64,000 nt of DNA from Amanita rubescens (lineage: Eukaryota; Basidiomycota; Agaricomycetes; Agaricales; Amanitaceae), in contig WION01000019.1 of NCBI GenBank assembly GCA_015039365.1, positions 62,001 through 126,000 of the forward strand. Reading direction: 5' to 3'. The notes below the pieces were generated by a model that worked only from the letters and a program-made list of their open reading frames with translations, did no database searches and was not told the DNA's origin. Shown here piece after piece: positions 22,850 through 32,560 of the stretch. Position 1 is the stretch's first letter, and every line of letters begins with the position of its first letter. A program made the translations under genes and the position numbers.

Positions 22850-23279
22850 ATGGGAAAGGTATATACTCCTTAGCCATCTCTCCAGTTGCAACTCACCGGA
22901 CCCTCCATCTTTTAGAAGGAAGACATGGCCCTCATTCGCACCTATTATGCTGCCATCAAATCCATCGACAACCCTGAAACCGGCTGGGATCCTGTCGGCT
23001 CATGGAACAAGATCCACGGTGACGGAAAGTCTTCTACAAATGTCTTGCGCATGCAAGGTCAGCTTGGCGGTGATGGTGTCCACAGGGTCCGTATTGTCAG
23101 CGGTGGGGGAAAGAACCTTGTGGTCTGGCTGGAGGGTGCTGTTGCCGCCCCTTTTGGTGAGGCCCAGATCAGAGCCACAATTCTGGCCGCATTCCAGGTA
23201 ACGCTTTTTCATTTGAAACAGTCTAGTTTCTAAGCCTATTCATTCTATGTTGCAGGATAAATACGGTCAACCATTGTAG
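22850..23279 (+). CDS. Small orphan protein (104 aa)
   Basis: Exons 22850-22858, 22916-23197 and 23256-23279 join in phase around good GT-AG introns, giving MGKKEDMALIRTYYAAIKS, then a Gly-rich middle (MQGQLGGDGVHRVRIVSGGG), a hydrophobic strand KNLVVWLEGAVAAPF, and the end AFQDKYGQPL. No cysteine, signal peptide or membrane helix. The three-exon structure and balanced composition suggest a real gene; I do not recognise the family. Confidence 0.55.
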
Positions 23280-23544
23280 TTACCGGGTTACAAGCTTATA
23301 CTAGTTGTGTTGTACTATAATTCCGAGGCTATGACTTATGGTATCGGACAAGAGAAGTTGCCAGTGCATGCGCGCGGCTGCGAATCATTACGATCTTCGA
23401 AAGCGGGCCAGTTCGGGCCTACTAGCGCTCCCTCGCAGCCTACTCTTACTATTAGTCTCTTTTGTGACTATCTGAGTCGACTGTTTGCTCCATACGTTGC
23501 ACCTGCGGGACTTGTGCCGCGCTCCGAAATCTTTATGATGTAGC

Positions 23545-23577
23545 CACGGAGGCATAGGGAATCCCTATGCCTCCGTG
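23545..23577. repeat. Perfect 33-bp palindrome (16-bp arms, 1-nt centre)
   Basis: CACGGAGGCATAGGGA, a single A, then the exact complement of the arm. It lies between the small orphan gene and the RHS/Crinkler-like relic. It could be a transcript-end hairpin, a transposon remnant or a protein-binding site; the sequence does not decide. Confidence 0.8.
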
Positions 23578-23791
23578 CCTACACGCCAAGTGTTGGTACG
23601 CCCGTTCGTTCCTCTCGCGGTCACCTGTTCCGTGTCAACGTCGAGTATGCTGTGCTGCTTGGGGAAGACGGGGGAAATACATCGTTGCGGGTACCATCAG
23701 TTCGTCGTTATAGTTTATATAACATATACTAGACTGAATACGTATTACAATCGTTACAATCATTCTTATTGGTATTATGACTGCGTTGCAT

Positions 23792-24590
23792 TTAACGTTT
23801 CCGTTTGTGCATAGAATCTTCTTCTGATAATGTAACAACGTATTGAGCTGTCTTCTCATACCAATGGTACACTTTCGCTTTGCCAGTGATTTCCTGCACT
23901 CCAAAAGTCTTCCCCAAAGCATGCGGGACAACAAAAAGAATAATCATCTTGTTATCCTTTGCTGGTCGAAGACCTTTCAGGTCAGGGTCTTGAGGCTTGA
24001 GCGCCCTTTGAACCTTCTCCAAACCTTTGATATTTATATCATGGTCGGCAGCAGTAGTCACTTGCAAAGCGATAAGACGTGAGAAGCCAGGATGGGAAAT
24101 TCGGGGGAGGTACAGGAAAGAGTCAAAGGATGGAAAGACGGGAGATTGTGGGCGGAGGTACCATGATGTATTACTCTGGACAGACGAGGCTAAGTGGTCT
24201 GGAAACGGTTGTCTTCGAAATCGAGGTGATTTGTACCGGAAGTGAAGCGAATTTCAGGAGTAGCGGAGGGGTTATCAAGGGACTTGATAGTGAAGGTCCG
24301 AGAAATTTCCAGGTATCGGTGAAGATAAATTTCAAAAATCCGTCCACGGAGCCTAGCAGATTCGGGGGACCCTTTAATGGTACAGTAGAACTTGTATGCG
24401 TCGCCCATGCTTTTTTTGCGCAGCTCGTTTAACATCTCCGATAAAGCCCAGGCCGAAACCGGCTCTACGACACGGCTTTCCCAAAACCGATTCTCGGATG
24501 ACTTCGGGCGCACTCGGAACGCACGACGGATTATTTCGTCGCTATCGTGTGAATATCCATCACTCAGATGCAGGCCTCAGCGCTTCAGCC
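23792..24590 (-). pseudogene. RHS/Crinkler-like family relic
   Basis: Minus strand, two frames. The first half runs from about 24580 to 24200 (WALSEMLNELRKKSMGDAYK, later GRIFEIYLHRYLE). The second half (PSFDSFLYLPRISHPGFSRL, then LQVTTAADHDINIKGLEKVQ, and IILFVVPHALG) ends with MHKRKR. They belong to one protein, but a one-base shift separates them near 24205, and no start or N-terminal part is seen. The layout resembles the C-terminal half of a large Agaricomycete family often labelled Crinkler or retrotransposon-hot-spot-like; that label is from memory of the pattern. Confidence 0.45.
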
Positions 24591-24671
24591 ACAGTATGTT
24601 ACCGTTCGTAATTTCAAGAGTAACACTTTGTCCAGTCAGTGGTAAATTTTACGAGGCGCTGATGCTCCACT

Positions 24672-24809
24672 GATGTTTTCCAAAGAGTTCTGGCAGTATG
24701 GCCTTATTGACTGGGAAGAGTTTTATGAATGTCTGGGCACGGTTATTTCCGCCGAGGGTGACTGGGCTGTTTTCGAGTACGACGAAAACACGCAAGCTTT
24801 CTCAGGTTA
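24672..24809 (+). CDS. Possible short exon or protein fragment (45 codons)
   Basis: An ATG frame reading MFSKEFWQYGLIDWEEFYEC and onward to a TAA, with acidic/aromatic composition that looks coding. No neighbouring exon found and no family recognised. It may be a relic. Confidence 0.25.
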
Positions 24810-24935
24810 AACTTGTAGTTCTCATAATTGTATCATACTCAACAGGTGTGATCAGATCTTCTCTATGCTCGCATCCACCCCTATTCCATCTTCACTCTGA
24901 TCGGCGCCGGTTTCTGTTGACAACGCACCGCTTCC

Positions 24936-25607
24936 CTAAGTTCCAGACTCGTCACAGAGAAGGCTAATAGGCACCCAGTATTTCTTAATCTTCTCCACAA
25001 AGTCATCAGGTGGGCACACCGAGAGATCGATCTTCTTATCCAATACACGCTCTAGGTCCTCAAGCACCCCGCCGATGTCTATAAGCTTGTCCCAGCGGAG
25101 ATCAGGAAGAAAGATAGCGATGTCGACGTCGCTTTTTGAGCGAGCAGTGCCTTTGGCGTAAGAACCAAAGAGGTAGGCGGATGTGATGGATGGATAAGCT
25201 TTAATAACAGATGAAGCCATGGAGAGGACGTCGGACTGAGAGAGGACCAGTTGAGGGAAACGAGGCTCTGTATCCACCCCGATTCCATCTTCACACTCGG
25301 CGTCTAGGCTAATCGGCACCCAGTAGTCCTCTACAAAATCATCAGGGAGGCACACCGATAGATCTACATGCCTATCAAATGCACGCTCTAGATCCATAAG
25401 CACCCCGCCGATGTCTATGAGCTTGTCCCGGTGGAGATCAGGAAGAAAAAGAGCGATTTCGACGTCGCTGTTTGGGCGAGCAGTGCCTTTGGCGTAGGAA
25501 CCGAAAAGGTAAGCTGATGTGATGGATTGATAGGTTTTAATGATAGATGAGGCTATGGAGAGGACGTCGGACTGGGAGAGGACCATATGAGGCTTTGTCA
25601 ATGTCAT
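24936..25607 (-). CDS. Tandem-duplicated minimal nucleotidyltransferase (MNT) protein (223 aa)
   Basis: Two consecutive copies of a ~100-residue nucleotidyltransferase domain. Each begins LVLSQSDVLS or MVLSQSDVLS, then ITSAYLFGSYAKGTAR, the Asp pair, IDIGGVLxDLERxxDxxxDLSVC, and DDFVExxxxYWVPIS. The fold signature hG-S-x(9)-D-x-D is complete in copy 2 (SDVDIAIF); in copy 1 the second acid is Glu (SDVEIALF). The later Asp (VDLSVC, IDLSVC) is present in both. Such MNT proteins are mainly known from prokaryotes, often paired with HEPN proteins. The start is the first ATG in frame after non-family sequence (MTLTKPH). No intron. I saw no HEPN partner beside it. Confidence 0.8.
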   Translation of the reverse strand: MTLTKPHMVLSQSDVLSIASSIIKTYQSITSAYLFGSYAKGTARPNSDVEIALFLPDLHRDKLIDIGGVLMDLERAFDRHVDLSVCLPDDFVEDYWVPISLDAECEDGIGVDTEPRFPQLVLSQSDVLSMASSVIKAYPSITSAYLFGSYAKGTARSKSDVDIAIFLPDLRWDKLIDIGGVLEDLERVLDKKIDLSVCPPDDFVEKIKKYWVPISLLCDESGT

Positions 25608-26290
25608 TGCTCTACTGACGTATTGTGACTCTTGACTCGTGACAGGTGGTTCACTTGTTACATTTGTAATACGGCGTCCTGGCGATCCCCGGACATGCAA
25701 CTTCAATATCAATCTTGAAACACATCCTACGGTAAACGCGAAAGGAGGAATGCGCTACAATGATTGTCTGAAGCTGGAGTTGTCTACCATAATGAAACAG
25801 GTGGCTCATATTTAGAACAATTACGATACTCGATATACAATTGATCATTTGGTTTGTAGCTTAGGTCAACACAGGAAACACAACAACACCTCTTGGATTC
25901 CGGTTCGTGAAAATATGCTATGGCCGTCGCGGGGGATAAACAATCCTAAAGTTTAAACGGTTTGAATTCGGCGTCACGCGACGCATGCCCTGTCGCAATA
26001 CTTTTCCGTGCGCCCTCAAGAGTGCGCCCTTTCAGTCTCCGGACCCTTGCCGGGTAGGGAAATGTCTCGATCGCTACCGAATCCCCAAGCTGTCCGGCAC
26101 CGCCGACTTTCCCCTTTCAGTCCCCGGACCCTCGCCCTGTAGGGAAATGTCTCAATCGCTATCGGATCCCCAAGTTTGACCGGAATTCCGGCACCGCAGA
26201 CCTTCCAATGCCTTGACCACTACCAAGTGCGTTTGACTGGAATTCGATATCTCTGTTTAACGATCAGCTTCTGTGGGAAATAGACTGGAG
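25608..26290. other. Intergenic, contains an 85-bp tandem duplication
   Basis: No gene seen apart from the repeat described next. Confidence 0.5.
26027..26203. repeat. Two-copy tandem repeat, ~85-bp unit
   Basis: Units start at 26027 and 26112 with CCCTTTCAGTC, share CCGGACCCT, GTAGGGAAATGTCTC and GGATCCCCAAG-type segments, and differ at a handful of positions. Confidence 0.75.
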
Positions 26291-27783
26291 CTAAGAGAGA
26301 ACGCACGGAGAGCCTTCCATCCACTGCTGCACTTTCACTCGACCAGCCTCCTTCGCACGCAACTCTTCCGCCTCCTCTCGCCTCTGTCTTTCTGCGGCCA
26401 TGAATTCAGGAGTGGTTCCCTTGATTAACATGGAGAGCGCAAGGACGTTGTCCATCGCACGAAGCATTCCATCTGACATTTTCGTGCTGTGATTTCTCCC
26501 TCTCGGTTGTCTATTGGGTGTATAATCGTCGTCCGGATCATCAGGTTCTGAAGAACTATAGCCGTCACTTGAGTACGGAGAGGCTGCTGGTATAGGTATA
26601 GATTTATAGCGGTCGGCAAAACGTTGCTGCATCACTTCGTTGATGTCCTGTCCAGTGCCCCAGCGTTGATAGGCAGCAACACCATACATGTAATCAAGGG
26701 TGACAGTGGATGGTGGCGATATGCCCGTACCGGTCATCCACGCGTCACGTTGCGGCATCGGATTGTGGCTAAGGTCTGGTTCCAAATGATGCAATGTGAT
26801 GCGACTGGATGGCATTGGACCTGCCTCAACCCTAGGGATGTCGGCGGGGTCCAAAGCAAAGTTGGGCGTCTAGAGATCACCAGATTCAGTAATTTTCGGA
26901 ACTTATGTCTACTTTACGTACCTTTAGGAAAGCGCTGCGCCCCTTCCCGGAGAACGAATGCAGCGTCTTGTTCAAAAAGATCCCATTCTCAACAGAGTTA
27001 ATGCCTAAATCACCAGGTTCTAGAGCGGGGTCGTACGAATTGAGACGATCTTGGAGAACAACTGCAATGTACTAGGAGGACGTTTAGCAAAGCGGTGACA
27101 TGGAACAATGAGGACTGATATATACCTCATCGCCCTTGCTTTTGGGGAGTAGGTGTGCTGCATCGCTTGAATCTCTGTGAAGACGCACATAGGGCCATCG
27201 CGCGCCATGACATTACGGCGGAAACGTGAAGCGCATGCCGTTTGCTCAGAGGAGGTGATTCGATCGTCCATTACATTGTGGTCGACGAAATGATAATCCC
27301 CTATAGGGGCGTACACTAAAATATTAGTGATAAGCGACAAATATGCGGTGTGAATATTACCCTCAGGAGTATAGTAGTAGGCTTCGGCAATATTCTCAAG
27401 GGAGATACTGTCATAGTCGACAGGGGGGCCATTTGGCGTCGCAGAGAGATGTCCACGGACCCCACAAATGGCGAATGTAACAAATCGAAGCCACTTGACA
27501 GGACGGACGGAGAGCCTTTCGATGTCATTGAAGGGGATGGAGAGTGCGAGAACTTGGCGATCTTTGATGCGCAGGTAAACGTTCACCATGTTGGTATATT
27601 TCAGTCGGAGTTTTGGAGGCGGAGTGAAACACTGAGACACGCCGGGATCTCCCGGATTATGTAATCGACACAGACATAGGTCACTTGCTTGGTTTCCGCA
27701 TCGCTGCTCCAGTCCATCAGTTTTAACTTTTTCATGTCCGACTTTGAGGCGCACACAAACACCGCATCTCTTGACGCTGACAT
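26291..27783 (-). CDS. HNH endonuclease-type protein with a frameshift in the HNH core
   Basis: Proposed exons: 27783-27685, 27631-27361, 27315-27126, 27071-26922 and 26869-26291. The family, widespread in Agaricomycetes and of unknown role, shows as NVYLRIKDRQVLALSIP, SVRPVKWLRFVTFAICGV, the HNH entry SRFRRNVMARDGPMCVFT, AAHLLPKSKGDE, and PALEPGDLGINSVENGIFLN. The last exon is polar with a helical tail (EFMAAERQRREEAEELRAKE). Between CVFT and the AAHLLPKSKGDE segment the frame changes by one base (near 27175), with no room for an intron; all other junctions are in phase. So the gene is freshly broken, or there is a base error. The intron at 27360-27316 is 45 nt and in frame, so splicing there is uncertain. 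The 27589 ATG (MVNVYL) is an alternative start. Confidence 0.6.
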
Positions 27784-28284
27784 CTCTTCATTTCCGTTGT
27801 TTTGCGCTGAATCCTGATTGACAAATTAATATCCTCACTGTCCCCGGTCCATCCGCAATTAAAGCTCATGCGCTGCAAGCCTGGGCCCTCTTACATCTAT
27901 GCACACGTTCAAACGCTAGGTGGAATATCTAGAGTCATTATCATCATTACGAAACACTTGCTAAGGCATGGGCTGGTGATCACGCCGCCATGCATCTCAT
28001 GATCTCGTTACCATGGCTAAACGTAAATAGATAGATATTATTGACACTGTCGTCCAAATCTGACGCGAAGCTGCTTCGGATTGGACTCTACCTTATATCT
28101 TGCTCAATTGGGCATGGAAATGACAGAGACGAGCTACTTCAACGGTTTATTCACTCCATAATCGGAACAACTAGTACATTCAAACGGACATTTCTGATTC
28201 AACATAATACAGGAAGCGGAAAATTTCTAGCATACGAAACATGGCCATTAGTTGAATGATCTGGGAAATATCAGATCGACTCAC

Positions 28285-28719
28285 TTATCCCATGAGGACG
28301 TTGGCCTTGAGGTTGTTGCCCTCAGCAACCGTATAGATAACTTCAACTCTGGTTCCACGAGTGCTCGTGACATTGTACTCGGCCAACTGCTTCTCCCTCA
28401 TGTAGGAGCGTGGTCCGTTGTTGTAGTACTGCCCATTTATCACGAGAGCCGTCTGGCTGGTCGAAAGTCCAGTCACGACGTCGCACCAACGTTTGTAATT
28501 GTGCACGCCAACAGCGACGGTAATGAGCTCGCCCGTGGTGTCCGATTTGAAGCGAAGCACGCCAGACGTGCCACTTCCACCCATTGTGAGGGTCAGAACA
28601 CCATCTGTATTGGACCAAGTGCCACCGTTGGCAAAGTCCCAGTTGGTTTCCTCGACGAGGGAAAACAACCCGCGAGAGGGGTTGCTCTGAAAGATGCGAA
28701 GTTGGATAGAGTACGACAT
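28285..28719 (-). CDS. Fungal fruit-body lectin, Agaricus bisporus lectin (ABL) family (144 aa)
   Basis: Sugar-binding cytosolic lectin; family members bind the T-antigen disaccharide and GlcNAc at two sites, and several are toxic to nematodes or insects. The single-exon protein matches the family over its whole length: MSYSIQLRIFQSNP, WDFANGGTWSNTDGVLTLT, MGGSGTSGVLRFKSD, VAVGVHNYKRWCDVVTGL, INGQYYNNGPRSYMREKQLA, EYNVTSTRGTRVEVIYTVAE and GNNLKANV at the end. The usual length is about 142-144 aa, there is no signal peptide, and the binding-loop segments are intact, so it should be functional. The start is chosen at MSYSIQ; an upstream ATG in the same frame (28770) is less likely. Confidence 0.95.
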   Translation of the reverse strand: MSYSIQLRIFQSNPSRGLFSLVEETNWDFANGGTWSNTDGVLTLTMGGSGTSGVLRFKSDTTGELITVAVGVHNYKRWCDVVTGLSTSQTALVINGQYYNNGPRSYMREKQLAEYNVTSTRGTRVEVIYTVAEGNNLKANVLMG

Positions 28720-29269
28720 GGTGATACCTAATTGAATATAGTAGTAAGCATCAATGCATCCGTCGTGCAAGGAGCGAGGAAGAGACAGACTTGTTTAGCT
28801 GACGATTTTTCTCAAGAGGAGTTGTTGAGAGTGCAGAGAGACGGTAAAAAATGGCTTTTTATGCTACTGCACGGCGCACGGGCCATGGCTCATATTCTTT
28901 TCTTGGGTTACAAGCTCACACAACGCGGCGTTTAATATGCTTCATATGACGGATTTTATCGCGGTCGAGAGCCCAGGGACTTTCCATATTAGGCAGTAAG
29001 TATTCGCCCAGCAACATAGTACGACTGCATTTTGTTCTTCCAGTCATATCTGTATCTCTTTTGGTTGCGAATTGCCATGTTGGTAATACACAGTAAACGT
29101 CGTATACCTACACTGTGCTGTGTGACCTCAGTTTGCGTTCCTGGCAGCGGAGGCAAGTAGGAACTCCATTAACAAATGTCATTCTCGGCGTTCTCCGGTT
29201 CGAGAATAGCTGTAGCTTCCATGACACTTGCCCAGACAGGTGCGATTCTGGGACCTGGTTGTAACGGCT
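28720..29269. other. Lectin upstream region, no gene
   Basis: No supported coding frame. It probably holds the lectin promoter. Confidence 0.45.
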
Positions 29270-29569
29270 TCAGGCCTCATGCTCTGTGATGAGGTCCACT
29301 CTGACGCCCTCAGGCCACCTACGTTCCACCGTTCCACACCCTCTTAGTCCGTTGCTGTCATGATTCAATGATTGGATGTGGTCAATTACTTGACCGCCCA
29401 TCTCGGCCATATAGAAGAGATGATGAAAAGTAGTAGAGGCGGACATGAGAAAGAATTGGAACACGACGAGGCAAGGGTGGGGTATGGAGAAGAGCGACTC
29501 GGAGACTACGTTGGAGTATGCGAAATATACGTCCAAGCGCTGTACGCGCGGATATGGGATCTTTAGCAC
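29270..29569 (-). pseudogene. Possible F-box/LRR fragment
   Basis: A 99-codon frame beginning LKIPYPRVQRLDVYFAYSNV reads like the strand-rich C-terminal part of mushroom F-box proteins. No F-box head or splice partner nearby. Low confidence. Confidence 0.25.
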
Positions 29570-29750
29570 GACCTCGTATGTGAATGCAGCTGGTGTGATA
29601 TTCTATTCTAACAAGATTAATTCGCCTAAGTAAATACTAAAATGAGGGTCACTTACATGTAAGATCACTTTGTGGGTGGTGGCTCCACTCCCTTAGAATA
29701 GCACGCCCGCAAAAATTGTCCTAGAGTACCCGCGGCATCAGCAAAGACGG

Positions 29751-30650
29751 ATGTCTTGCCAAGCCATAAACTTGCGTCATTGATATGAGACAGACGCGTC
29801 CTGCTCCACCGCGTCTTGTCAAAACAAGAGCAGACTAAACGCCCGTCAGAAATATATATAAGCAGGTAATTCCAGCTACCCACCTTCACGCCCCGCCGCA
29901 TTCGCCTACGACGATATCCACATCAAGCCCTCAAGACCTCGAAACTCGCTCGGACGACATCGACCTCCCACAATTCCATTCCTTCACCCATCCTTCTTTT
30001 CTTTTTTCTTTCGGATATACCGGGTCCATCATCCCAAATATTACGGACACATGCATGGGCCGCCAGCCTCAACTGACTAGTATGTATCAACGATTTTGCA
30101 ATTTCGCCACACATGCTGATTGTACCAGATAGACCCGATTGACGCCCGCCCACGCGCTCACACCAAAAGGCGTGTTGGGCGATCCTTGAGGACTAGTGTC
30201 CCTTAGGACCCCTCAGGATGGATGCGACATTACCGTCGAGCAAAGCTTTGCGGTTCAATGAACATCCAGTCGTCCTTCTGCTTCGTACCAGTCAGTTGGC
30301 TGGCTGCAGAGGAATAGTGTCCCTTGGGAGCACGTACTGTTCAACGCGCGTGACATCTTTCAAATACACCCCTCTTGCCATTGGAAGCTGTGTCCTACCG
30401 GTCGTCGCCAATGAGCGACTTTTCTTTTTTTGTATTTTAACCCATCCCCTTCTCGATTCCCGGACTTGACGAAGGCCAACGATACCAGGACAAGAAGTGG
30501 CGGGGCGGTAAGGTGAGTTTTCGGTTGTCTTCCCGTTTCTTAGTGGCGATTTTTGCAGACTCGGCGGCATAACTGTAGGCCGGCGTTTTGGCATTGGAGG
30601 TGGAACGAGGGGAGCGGTTTAGTGGGAGGTTGGGGCGGTCGGTATCTTGG
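29751..30650 (-). repeat. Right arm of ~0.9-kb inverted duplication
   Basis: Minus-strand counterpart of 18300-19201. It lies immediately downstream of the FAD monooxygenase stop, so the duplicated unit is the 3' end of that gene plus its downstream flank. About 10.5 kb separates the arms. Confidence 0.8.
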
Positions 30651-30790
30651 CCTTGTGAGGGGAGCAATGGGGCGGAGGCAGGGGCTGAAGCGGAACAGCG
30701 GTAGAGAGGATGAGCAAAGTGTTTACGAGATGCGTTGGTGTCGGATTAATACTGGATGGCCCAATGAAACCTGTTCTAAAAATATTTCAT

Positions 30791-32560
30791 TCACAGTTTT
30801 GACTCCCTGGAACTTCGCAATAACTTTACTGCATCTTGGCCCTGTTCTTTTATCCTAGTAGGGGCGTCCCGAAGCCACCTCCAACGACTCTCCGATTTCT
30901 TAACATATGCTACTAATACTTCGTGCGGAACAGTCTCATCGTGTGGCTTCACAAATGGCAGCTCTTTCTCATCGTCAGTCAGCCCTTTTAGTTTGCCGCA
31001 CGCCTTGGTCTCCTCTATCGATGCGTTCCCGATGGGTCGGCGAATCGCATCGTATATATGCGTAATTAATAGGATTTGAGACTCGGGACTCGGGGTGCCG
31101 GTCACGTCAGTAAGCATAGCAGAGAGAATATATGCGTCCTGGGTCATCCTCAACTCGCATTCCAGAGCATAATGAAGGATATACGCGTACCTCCATGGCC
31201 TGGCCTGCACCGCTTCCTTGATGTGGACCCACCGCGTGCGCCTAGGCAAATAGATAACTAATGATGAAACACAAGTCAGAGAAACATACAGCGTCACCGA
31301 GGAGCAACACCCTTCGCTCAGCATACGTTTTGAGTGGCATTAGGTGGTGTATAGCCCACTTCGAAAAATTGGGGGTACACTTCGTAAAGTAAGTTAAATC
31401 GTTAATTTTCCATTTGTCATCAGAATCGCAACAGTCGTTGTCATACCTTGAGCAGCGCTTGCACTTCTGGCTCATATCCCTCGTACAAAGACAATATTTC
31501 CGCATTTGATACATCTTTTATAAGTGCCCCTTCGTGGCGTGTGTCTTCTTGACTCTCGTCATGCACAAGACCAACGATGTTGATGGACTCTCCGTCGGAC
31601 ATGGGGTAACTTAATATATGCTGGGACGGACGTAAGTAACAGTTATCGACTTTAAATATCAAGTTAGATCAAACCTTCAATTTTCCGATATACTGAGGTT
31701 CTCCAGGTCAAACCTTTTTCCCGGTGCCTATAATAACTAATTCATGCTCACCATCACGGGGACTCGAGCGGCCCGATGACCTGGAGACCCCTTCAAGAGC
31801 ACTTCCCGAGGAACGATGCCTCTATACGCGTACGAGCCAGTCCAAACAGGCTCGATTGATTCTTGATATCCATCTATAGGTCGATTTTCGAGGAATATTC
31901 TTCTCACAGTCGACTTTATCCCATCGGCACCTACAAGCAGATGACACGTTCGCTTGGAGCCATCCAGGAATTCCAGGTTAACACTGTCCAGATGCTCGGT
32001 ATACGATGTAAGTTTACTGGAGAGGTGCAGGCGAGCGTATGTTGAGGCTTTCTTCAGTAGAATCTTTTGGAGATCTGCTCGGCGGATTTTAAAAGCCTGA
32101 CCTAAAAATCGATTTAGAACCGTCAGTGAAAACAATGTGGCTTAGCGAACCTTTGACGTATAAATCAAGGATTGGATGACCTTTCGACTGGTCGCTTTTC
32201 CTGAATTCGAAGGCGAGCGCTAGTTCGATGTAAGCCACTATACTCAGACATCAGTCAATATATACGTACAACGATCAACACTTGCTCGCTCGTAGAGTTT
32301 AAGGATGTCTGCCTCGAGGCCAATCTCCGTCAGCATCTCAGTAGCTCTTGGCCAAAGATTAATTCCAGCGCCGATCTCTGCTAGTTCTTCCGCTGCTTCG
32401 TATATATCCAGCTCGATCTTCTTCTGCTTGTCCATCTTTGCGATGCAAGAAGCCAGCATCAAGCCGCCTATTCCTGCGCCTCTTTATTGGACGTCAGAGC
32501 TAGCGAATGAGACGTTGATTGCCATACGCACATTATTGCAACTTTCAATTTTGGCGCCAT
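30791..32560 (-). CDS. FAD-dependent monooxygenase, salicylate-hydroxylase-like (442 aa)
   Basis: Flavoprotein hydroxylase of aromatic or terpenoid substrates using NAD(P)H; the substrate is not predictable. Exons 32560-32532, 32481-32282, 32237-32151, 32101-31752, 31620-31447, 31379-31290, 31241-31191 and 31138-30791, all in phase. It has the N-terminal Rossmann motif VAIIGAGIGGLMLA (split by intron 1), EIGAGINLWPRA, the RRADLQ arginine, the DG motif LVGADGIKSTVRR, and the second FAD motif LLGDAAHAVGPHQGSGAGQA assembled across introns 6-7, then EDAYILS. The exon 4/5 junction removes a stretch where relatives have a GxGK segment, so the exact splice there is uncertain. Confidence 0.85.

Noticed and set aside
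28252..28731. 159-aa plus-strand ORF over the lectin
   Set aside because: Antisense to an intact, clearly identified lectin gene.
31747..31760. Frameshift in the FAD monooxygenase near the exon 4 end
   Set aside because: An alternative frame looked family-like here, but a GT donor at this point joins in phase to the next exon and all downstream motifs are intact, so an intron is the simpler reading.
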